Part shown: positions 54,855-62,500 of the stretch, piece after piece
How positions within the stretch are numbered: position 1 is the first letter of the stretch
Layout of the letters: every line of letters starts with the position of its first letter
Translations under genes and position numbers: made by a program
Origin: Nostoc sp. CENA543
Lineage (GTDB): Bacteria > Cyanobacteriota > Cyanobacteriia > Cyanobacteriales > Nostocaceae
Direction: 5' to 3'
DNA: 64,000 nucleotides
Assembly (NCBI RefSeq): GCF_002896875.1
Contig: NZ_CP023278.1
Span: 2,790,001-2,854,000 of the forward strand
Notes under the pieces: generated by a model
What the model saw: only the letters and a program-made list of their open reading frames with translations
Told to the model about the DNA's origin: nothing
The model's database searches: none

Positions 54855-55436
54855 GTAGTAACCATCTGCACGTTTTACCAATCGGACACGCTTAATATCT
54901 TTGATCTGATAAAAATGCAGGTCATAAGTTCCTACTAATTTTAGTTTCCCAATCTCAAAACCGTCAGTCAGTGTGAGATATTTTCTATCTTCTGACAACT
55001 TCCATCCTGTGGTTTTGTACTCCACAGAATGTCCACGTTTTTTGAAAATTGGACAACCTTTCTTACCTGGAACTTTCTCTGTTACAAAGTTTGGAGCGGA
55101 GGAAGCCTCCGCTCCAACGCCAGTTGCCTGCGGCGGGAAACCCGTCCGCAGCACTGGCTCAACTTTGCGCTTCTTGCAGTTACTATAAAACCGAGAAATT
55201 GCAGCCCAAGCTCTGTCTGCTGATGCCTGCCTTGCCATTGAGTTGAGTTTACCCGCCCACTCAAAGTTAGCAGCCAATTCTTTGCAATATGCGCTTAAAT
55301 CGTATTTACCAACTTTTGGGTTATCCATCCAGTAACGAACACAAGAATTACGGACAAACAAAGCAGTCCTGATTGCTTCATCAATCAGATTAAACTGCTG
55401 CTGTTTACCTTTTAACTTGAACTCGTATACTAGCAA
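54855..55436 (-). pseudogene. tnpB: TnpB, N-terminal part with internal mini-element
   Basis: Starts at a TTG (55436) giving MLVYEFKLKGKQQQFNLIDE, the usual TnpB start. It then reads RNSCVRYWMDNPKVGKYDLS. Between NCKK and KVPGKKGCPIFKK, where TnpB proteins normally continue directly, there are about 31 extra residues (VEPVLRTGFPPQATGVGAEA and following). These are encoded by a palindromic repeat at 55085-55167. The frame is open until it meets the IS701-type insertion at 54854. Confidence 0.85.
55085..55167. repeat. Palindromic mini-element inserted in frame in tnpB
   Basis: 83 GC-rich bases bounded by CAAAGTT (55085-55091) and AACTTTG (55161-55167). Inside is a perfect hairpin, GGAGCGGAGG-aag-CCTCCGCTCC (55093-55115), plus an imperfect one (CTGCGGCGGG-aaa-CCCGTCCGCAG, about 55128-55151). 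Its composition is unlike the surrounding tnpB. It keeps the reading frame open. Confidence 0.8.
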
Positions 55437-55497
55437 TTGATAATTCTTACGCTATAATATCAGCATAATATATTTGGGATAATTAAACAACCCGCCA

Positions 55498-55589
55498 TGA
55501 CCGAATTTATTCGGTCATTCGCTTATATCCCCCACTTAAAAGACGTATGAAGCACAAAACCAATAAGTTTTGTGCTTCATACTTGGGGG
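55498..55589. repeat. Left-end palindromes of the IS200/IS605 element
   Basis: TGACCGAA-ttta-TTCGGTCA (55498-55517) and a perfect 16-base pair of arms, GTATGAAGCACAAAAC (55545-55560) and 55567-55582, with CCCCCA/TGGGGG outside (55529-55534, 55584-55589). Such structures are recognised as single strands by TnpA-type transposases. As RNA the second would also end transcription of the gene at 55592. Confidence 0.7.
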
Positions 55590-55591
55590 CT

Positions 55592-57268
55592 TTACGCATC
55601 ACGACTCGTAAAACTAACGGGATGCCATTGCGGTAACTCAGCTAAGGCAGCTTCGGGACTGGGAAATTGTCCGACGCTGAGGTGGGGAGTAAAACCTGCT
55701 TTTGTTTTGCTGCTTTGTTCGTTACATTGGGGAAATAGATTTTCCAGTACCGCCTGTAACTCATGCAATGCGTTTTCTGGCTGGACAACAGGACGTAACC
55801 AAGCTGTAGAACTTTTACGGTGTGTAAATATTTGGAAGTCGGCTAAGGTAATTTGAAATGGTTGTAGTTGAGCCAGTACAGGTGCAATAATTTCTACCGC
55901 CTCAGCAAAATAAGCTTCTGGTAGAAAACCGTAGAGTAAATTAATGTGAGCCATCCAACGCTCAACTCTAGCATCATAACGCTCACGGATGGCTTGGATA
56001 GCAGGTAAAACATGATCCGGTGGAATCACGACTACAGCACTTTGATAAACTGGGCGCACTGTACTTAAGGCGGAGGCTGGAAAAGACTTGGCAAATTTCA
56101 GAACTGCACGCACACCAAAATGATCGGATGGATAAATTTTCCCCTCTGTCCCTGCTATCGGTTCACAAGCGAACAAGTCAATTGACTGTGGTAGCCAATC
56201 ATGGTTTTGACTCCGCAGTAAAATGCGATCAAGTCTAACTGGTATTCCCTTTAAACTCATCAAAGCTGCTAAGGCGTTGCGTTGCGGGTCAAATGTATAA
56301 CCTGCTGCATCTGGATGTAGTTGTTCCCAAATATCAACACATCCAGCAGCCGTTAATATTTCTTCTTGTTCGTTACCTCGCGTATTGAAGTCACCAGCTA
56401 TTAAGCTATTTCCTGGGAGCTTTTGCAGATATGCCAATGTAGTAGCTAGCTGACGTTGGCGTTTTTCTAGGGCATTTTGGGCGTAATCACTGGTTAAATG
56501 CAGGACGGCAATATGCAGCAATTGACCGTTAATTGCACAACTTCCTACCAATACCCGTTTGTGTCCAGAAAATTGATGCTCAACCAGTGTAAAAGGTAGA
56601 CGCGACAATAATAAATTACCGTAAGGTTTTACCGTTGCGGCTTTGCTATCATCGGAGATGTAATAATTGCGTACCCAAGTTTGCGATAAAAGTAACTCTA
56701 ATAAAGATGGTGTTGCTTCTTGGATGGCGATAATATCAGCGTTACATTGACGTAACTGTTCAACAATTACTGGTAATCTTTTTTCAGTGGCGATTTTGTC
56801 TTTCTCATAGATATCACAAAGTACATTAAAACTAGCGATCGCTAAAGTTTCTAAGTTGACTGCGGTGGCTTTTTGTGTATCTGCTTGCCAACCTGAGATA
56901 TTGTATTTATAAACAGGTCGCGGCTTGAATATCGCTGTGCTATCTAATACAGTGACAACTTTCTCCCTTAGATTTTCTGTACTCTCGCTTTTCCACGCCG
57001 CCGCAGGTAAATCGCCAGAGGAAATCAAATCTAAATGCTGTTCTCGATCCCAAACAACCACGTCTCCACAACGGATATAGCGGATGCGATGCCAAGGAAT
57101 ATCCCCATCTGTCGCCCATTGTGCCAGAGGTTTTTCTCTAATACCTGTAGATGAAAGACGTTCTTGAAAACCGACAACAAAAGCATTGGTATCAAGGCGC
57201 ACATCCCAGATAATGCGATCGTAAACCTCGCGACTGGTAGCCATTCTTCTCTTTTCTGATTTTGACAT
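55592..57268 (-). CDS. RNA-repair-type fusion: MJ1316 + EEP nuclease + 2H phosphoesterase (3'-truncated)
   Basis: 558 residues. N-terminal MJ1316/DUF504 domain (about 10-85; SREVYDRIIWDVRLDTNAFV, IPWHRIRYIRCGDVVVWDR). The endonuclease/exonuclease/phosphatase domain covers about 140-390 (LAIASFNVLCD, IIAIQEATPSL, LIAGDFNTRG, YPSDHFGVRAVL). The 2H/LigT-like phosphoesterase covers about 405-558, with both His motifs (HINLLYGF, HLSVGQF). It should act on RNA ends such as 2',3'-cyclic phosphates. The 2H fold stops mid-sheet at HPVSFT, then SRDA, and the stop lies inside the IS left end, so the original C-terminus is lost. Possible starts: ATG 57268 or 57244. Confidence 0.8.
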   Translation of the reverse strand: MSKSEKRRMATSREVYDRIIWDVRLDTNAFVVGFQERLSSTGIREKPLAQWATDGDIPWHRIRYIRCGDVVVWDREQHLDLISSGDLPAAAWKSESTENLREKVVTVLDSTAIFKPRPVYKYNISGWQADTQKATAVNLETLAIASFNVLCDIYEKDKIATEKRLPVIVEQLRQCNADIIAIQEATPSLLELLLSQTWVRNYYISDDSKAATVKPYGNLLLSRLPFTLVEHQFSGHKRVLVGSCAINGQLLHIAVLHLTSDYAQNALEKRQRQLATTLAYLQKLPGNSLIAGDFNTRGNEQEEILTAAGCVDIWEQLHPDAAGYTFDPQRNALAALMSLKGIPVRLDRILLRSQNHDWLPQSIDLFACEPIAGTEGKIYPSDHFGVRAVLKFAKSFPASALSTVRPVYQSAVVVIPPDHVLPAIQAIRERYDARVERWMAHINLLYGFLPEAYFAEAVEIIAPVLAQLQPFQITLADFQIFTHRKSSTAWLRPVVQPENALHELQAVLENLFPQCNEQSSKTKAGFTPHLSVGQFPSPEAALAELPQWHPVSFTSRDA

Positions 57269-57381
57269 CTTCCAACGCTTAAACCCCCTATACCCCTAAT
57301 GAGCGTTGTTTACCCAAGGTATTACGCTCATAATACATCATACTTCATAAACTAGGGCAATCCCCAATCCCTAATTAATAG

Positions 57382-59385
57382 CTAAACTCTCAACCATTTC
57401 AATACTTTGGGGTCTTTGTTATAGCGGTAAGTCACGCCGTCCTTAGTAGTGATGGATTTTCCTTGACTGGCTCGGCTTCTAATTGTGCCGAGTGAATAGT
57501 CTGTTAATGTCTGCATTTCTTTGTGAGAAAAACCTGTGATTATGTTTGTTATTACAGTGGTTTCTTTAGGCAGGTTATTGATAGTAATTGGAACATTTTC
57601 TGGAGGAGGATTATTGACGATTTGTTTCTGCTTTTGATAATCTTCCACAGTCACAAGTTGCCAAGTAGAATTTTCCGATAGTTCTAGAACCCATTGATGA
57701 TATTGAAATAAACTTTCTCGGTGTCCAACACTAATAAACGTTGTTTTTGTCTCTTGCAATTGTTGATATAAATGCCCTTCATTAGTTAAATCTAAAGCAC
57801 TCGTTGCTTCATCTAATATAGTGAAGCTAGGATGAGTAATTAATAGTCTTGCAAATGCTAGCCGTTGCTGTTCTCCCAGCGATAATATATTCTCCCAAGG
57901 CACTTCTGTATCAAAGCCTTCGACGCGATTTAACACATTTTGTAGGTTAACTTTTTGTAAAACCTCTTTTAGTTGGGCATCGGTCAATTGAAGATTGGTA
58001 TTAGGATAAAGTAACTGTTCCCGCAGAGTGCCTAAAATGATGTAAGGACGTTGGGGTAAAAATAAGACCTCTTCTAGAGGCGGCCGGACTAAACGACCTG
58101 TTCCGGCGTTCCATAAACCTGCGATCGCTCTCAATAAAGAACTTTTACCACGACCACTCGGCCCCACGATTAATAAACCTTCTCCTGGCTGCACAGAAAG
58201 TGATAAATCCTCAACAATCACTTGTTCATAATTGGGTGTTTGTAAGGTGACATTTTCAAAAGTAAGATGGTTTTCTTCTACTGTTTTGATTGTACTAACA
58301 TTTGTTGGCTCTTTCGCCACTTCTTCTAAAGCAGAAGAAAACTCAGATAACCTCTCAACATATATAGAAAATCGACCGGAAACCCCAAATTCGTTGATTA
58401 ATTCCGCAAGAGAATTAGCAAACAAATATGCACACAATGAAGCTTGACTAATTTCTCCAAAGCCTAGTTGATTTGTAATATACAAGGGGCCTAAGATAAG
58501 AAATGGAAATATTTCAATTACAGCCTGATAGCCTCTATTAAAAATGTCTTGATTTCTTTCCCAGTCAATCCTGCGCTGAACATTTTTGACCAATTTAGTA
58601 AATCTTTTACCAATGATATTAGACTCTTGTTTCTCTCCCCGAAAAAAAGCCACTGATTCAGCATGGACTCTAACATGAGTCAGGCAATAGTTATAGTCAG
58701 CTTTAGATTGTAGTTCTTCTTGATTAATATTATTTAAATGTTGAGTCAAGTATACAGCAACCACATTACCTATAACTGTATAAATAACTAAGATAATGGC
58801 GACTTGATGAGAGATTGTCCAAATAATTACGATATAAGCTATGATTTCTAAGATTTTTTCCAAGAAAGTAGTGACAAAAGTCAAAGCATTATTAATAACC
58901 GGTTCGATTTCTTGAGACAACCGTTGGTCAGGATTATCAATATCAGATTTAAAATTTATTTTGTAGTATGCTCTTCCATACAAATATTTTGCGAGGATGT
59001 GATTATTAAGCCATTGATACCAATCAAGGGAAATTTGCTTCCTCACAAATTTAGAAAACCCGACAAAGGCTGTGACAAATATCAGGGCTACACTATAAAT
59101 CAATACGGTATCAAAAAACTTAGAAACATCCCTGCCTGTAATAGTAATATCAACTAAATATCGATAAAGAAAATTAGTAAATACATTTAGACTCACAAGT
59201 CCAATTATTAGTAGGATGAGGGTAATCAGCATTCCCCAGGAACGAATCACTGCTGAAAATGCTCTTCCTCCCGCCTTGGTCGGATACCAGTAAGGTTCAG
59301 TCAGGGCTTTGATATTTTCCCAAAATTGAGTTAAAGCTGAATAAGAGTTTGTTATGGGTTGATCGCGGGAAATTTGAGCTTGCAT
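57382..59385 (-). CDS. SbmA/BacA-type ABC exporter with C-terminal extension
   Basis: 667 residues. The ABC_membrane_2 domain (about 40-330) contains RAFSAVIRSWGMLITLILLI and later helices. The ATPase domain (about 380-560) has Walker A GPSGRGKSSL, signature LSLGEQQRLAFARLL and Walker B FTILDEATSALD. A short C-terminal extension (about 600-667) ends in a helix-turn-helix-like ETVITNIITGFSHKEMQT and LKWLRV. The family moves peptides or hydrophobic compounds. The NRPS gene lies directly upstream on the same strand (158 bases away, with a hairpin between). Export of the nonribosomal peptide is therefore likely. Confidence 0.87.
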   Translation of the reverse strand: MQAQISRDQPITNSYSALTQFWENIKALTEPYWYPTKAGGRAFSAVIRSWGMLITLILLIIGLVSLNVFTNFLYRYLVDITITGRDVSKFFDTVLIYSVALIFVTAFVGFSKFVRKQISLDWYQWLNNHILAKYLYGRAYYKINFKSDIDNPDQRLSQEIEPVINNALTFVTTFLEKILEIIAYIVIIWTISHQVAIILVIYTVIGNVVAVYLTQHLNNINQEELQSKADYNYCLTHVRVHAESVAFFRGEKQESNIIGKRFTKLVKNVQRRIDWERNQDIFNRGYQAVIEIFPFLILGPLYITNQLGFGEISQASLCAYLFANSLAELINEFGVSGRFSIYVERLSEFSSALEEVAKEPTNVSTIKTVEENHLTFENVTLQTPNYEQVIVEDLSLSVQPGEGLLIVGPSGRGKSSLLRAIAGLWNAGTGRLVRPPLEEVLFLPQRPYIILGTLREQLLYPNTNLQLTDAQLKEVLQKVNLQNVLNRVEGFDTEVPWENILSLGEQQRLAFARLLITHPSFTILDEATSALDLTNEGHLYQQLQETKTTFISVGHRESLFQYHQWVLELSENSTWQLVTVEDYQKQKQIVNNPPPENVPITINNLPKETTVITNIITGFSHKEMQTLTDYSLGTIRSRASQGKSITTKDGVTYRYNKDPKVLKWLRV

Positions 59386-59452
59386 ATTCTAAAAATCTTG
59401 TGATTTTGATTTGATGTATGGGAAGCAATTTAATCCTTGTTTGTCAAAGTGA

Positions 59453-59494
59453 ACAGGGGAAAGGGTAATAAAAGACTTTACCCTGCTCCCCTGT
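59453..59494 (-). promoter_or_regulatory. Hairpin between the NRPS and exporter genes
   Basis: ACAGGGG (59453-59459) and AGGGTAA (59462-59468) pair with TTACCCT (59478-59484) and CCCCTGT (59488-59494). No long T tract follows on the minus strand, so partial attenuation or an RNA processing site is more likely than full termination. Confidence 0.45.
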
Positions 59495-59543
59495 CCACCT
59501 TCATTTGGTAATTTGAGGTTGTCAAACTACTGTTTATTTATAG

Positions 59544-62500
59544 TTAGTTAGCCTTATTACCAAATGCCATTTGCTCTGTCATCAATTGGTCATCGATAAA
59601 ACCACTACTTATGAAGTAAGAAATGTAAGTTTTCAGTAGGTTTTGGTCTAATGCAGGATACATGATATCAGTATTTACTAACCCGTTCATAGTGTTTTGA
59701 TAGTCGAATTCTGGTTCTTTGTAAGTATCTGCTGTAGTTTTGGGTATGATATGAGACAAGAATCTTAAGTTATCTGGATCAGGCATCTGTTGATGATGTG
59801 TAATCTCTGAATGCCATTGCTCTACAGGAATCAGTTGCACAGGGTATCCTAAAGCACAAAGCAATTTAAACAAATGCTTAAGAGGAGTAGAGTCTGGATT
59901 AACTAGGTGAAATGCTTTTCCTAGAGATTGCTTTTGCCCTGATAGATGAACAATGATTTTGCTGACATAGTCTACGGGGGTCAGATTATCTTCTAAATCA
60001 ATATCAGGGGCTATTTTTGTTTGTAAACAACCTTTCACTAGCCTGCACAATAAATCATCTGTGTTACTCACCCCAGTTTGGCTGTGTCCTGTGATTCTTG
60101 CAGCTCGATAAATAGCCACAGGAAGTCCCAAATCACGGGCTTGCATCACTAACTGCTCTGCTACCCACTTGCTTTGGACATAGCCGTTATCAAGAACTTG
60201 ATATTGCTCAAGGGGGTCTGATTCCAGAATTAATCCATCTTCATTGGGAGACGATGCTAATAAAACAGATGTTGTGGAAATGAAATGCAAAGGTTTGACT
60301 GTGGTTTCACTAGCTAATCGGATAATTTCTTGTGTCCCCAGGACATTGGCTCCTTTTAAAACAGAGTAAGGATAGATCACATTGATCAAAGCACCACAGT
60401 GATAGATCACATCTATCTCACTAGCCAACTGCTGAAACTCTGATGTGGAAAGACCTAAATAGCTTTTTGCTAAGTCTCCAGCTACAGGAATGATCCGCTT
60501 TGTGTCAATTCCTTCCCAGAGTTTGTACAACTTAAGTTGACTTTGCAACCTCTGTTGTGCTTGTTGAGCATTGGTAGCTCGAATCAAGCAATAAATATCA
60601 GCCTGGGTTTGTTGTAGAAGTTCATCAAGCAAATGAATTCCTAGAAAACCTGTGGCCCCCGTTAAAAATATACGCTGGGGCTGGTGGTAATCATCACAAC
60701 GCTGTCTGGGGATGTGAATGTTGGGATCTAAGACAACTTCTGCTTTTAAATCTGGGATAGTGCCTCTGGTAATGGTATTCTTCTGGCTGATGTGTAAGCT
60801 ATCAACCCCTGCTGCCAGTTCTGCGATTGTGGGGTTTTCAAACAGATAACGTAGGGGTAAATCTAGTTGCAAAGCTTCTCTTAATAGAGACATCACCTGT
60901 ATCGCTCGTAAAGAATTTCCTCCTATGTCAAAAAAGTTGTTGCGAATACCTAGCTGTGTTGTGCCTAAAACACTGCTCCAAATATCTGCTATCAGTTTTT
61001 GTGTGGGAGTGGTGGGGAAAACAAAGTTGCTCAGGTCAATCTCTTGGGAGGGTGCGGGGAGGGCGCGACGGTCAACTTTGCCATTAGTCGTGACTGGCAA
61101 ACCCTCCAGCATCACAAAAGCTGTGGGAACCATGTAACTAGGTAGCTTTTGTTTCAAGAAGCTTTGTAATTCATTTTGGGTTAAGGATGGGTTATCAGAG
61201 ACAACATAAGCAACCAACTGTTTATTACCTGGTTGGTCTTCTCTGACCATGACCACCTGACAAATCACATCAGGATGCTGAACTAACAAACTTTCGACTT
61301 CTCCGATCGCAACACGAAAACCTCGGATTTTCACCACATCATCAAGGCGACCAATAAACTCGATGTTACCATCAGGTAAATAACGTGCCAAATCTCCAGT
61401 TTTATAGAGGCGATGGGATTTTTTATCTTTAAACGGGTGAGGAATAAATTTTTCTTGTGTCAAGTCTGGGCGGTTGAGATAACCCCGTGCTATCCGCACA
61501 CCACCAATGTATAATTCGCCTTTAACCCCAATTGGTACTGGTTGCAGATTAGAATCCAAGATGTAAATTTCTGTATTAGCGACAGGACGACCAATGGGGA
61601 CTGTATTGGTTTTTTCTGGGTGGAAGTTCTGCACATCATAGACTACGGCTGTCACCGAAGCTTCAGTGGGGCCGTAGGCATTGAGACAAGTGATTCTATC
61701 ACCTACAAATTGCTGCCACATAGCCACTGTTTCTGGTAAAACTGTATCCCCTCCTACAGTCAATAAACGTAGACTTTGCGGTACTGTGGCATAGGATTGA
61801 GATACTGCTACCATCCATTCATGCCAATAGGCGGAAGTGAGAGTCAAGACACTCAGCTGTTGTTGTTCAATAAACTCAGCAAAACTGGCGAAGGAAGAAA
61901 ACAATTGCGCTGGTCTTAACACGACTGTTCCACCTTTAAACCAGGTGGGGAAAATTTCTTCGACTGCGACATCAAAACCGAATGCCGCAAATTGTAAAAC
62001 GCGATCGCTACTTGTGAGACTAAAGGCTTCACTAATAGCACTACAATGACTTACTAAGGCGGCATGGGTCAACATCACACCTTTGGGTCTGCCGGTCGAA
62101 CCAGAAGTGTACAATACACAAGCTAAGTTTTCTGGTACTACTGCACTCACGGGATTTTCTTGATCTTGAGAATTTAGTACATCCCACTCTTGATGTAAGG
62201 CAATCACTTTCACCCCTACAACTGGCAAGGAGTTGAGTAAACTTTCCTGTGTAATCAATACTGAAATTTCTGAATCTTCCGAGATGTAAGCTAATCGCTG
62301 TTGGGGATAATCAACTTCTAGGGGAACATAACCGCCACCTGCTTTGAGGACGGCTAACAGTGCCACTATCATGGAGAGCGAACGCTCTAAATAAATTCCC
62401 ACTAATACCTCTGCTCTCACACCTAAAGACTGTAGGTAATGAGCTAATTGATTAGCTTGGGTGTTTAGCTGTTGGTAAGTCAGTTGTTCATTCTCAAACA

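Larger units (their letters stand above)
52724..55607 (-). mobile_element. IS200/IS605-family (tnpB-only) element, interrupted
   Basis: Minus-strand order: left end after TTAC (55608-55611), strong left-end palindromes (55498-55589), tnpB first part, an inserted IS701-type element, tnpB second part, right end with a CCCCGAAAT/ATTTCGGGG hairpin (52732-52752) and terminal GTGTCAA. No tnpA is present, as in IS1341-type elements that depend on a transposase supplied elsewhere. No target duplication is expected for this family. Boundaries are inferred from the TTAC-type target and from the related solo end at 15190. Confidence 0.75.

Noticed and set aside
55545-55589. Terminator for the RNA-repair gene as native feature
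   Set aside because: It lies inside the inferred element left end, so it is more likely part of the element; any termination role is secondary.
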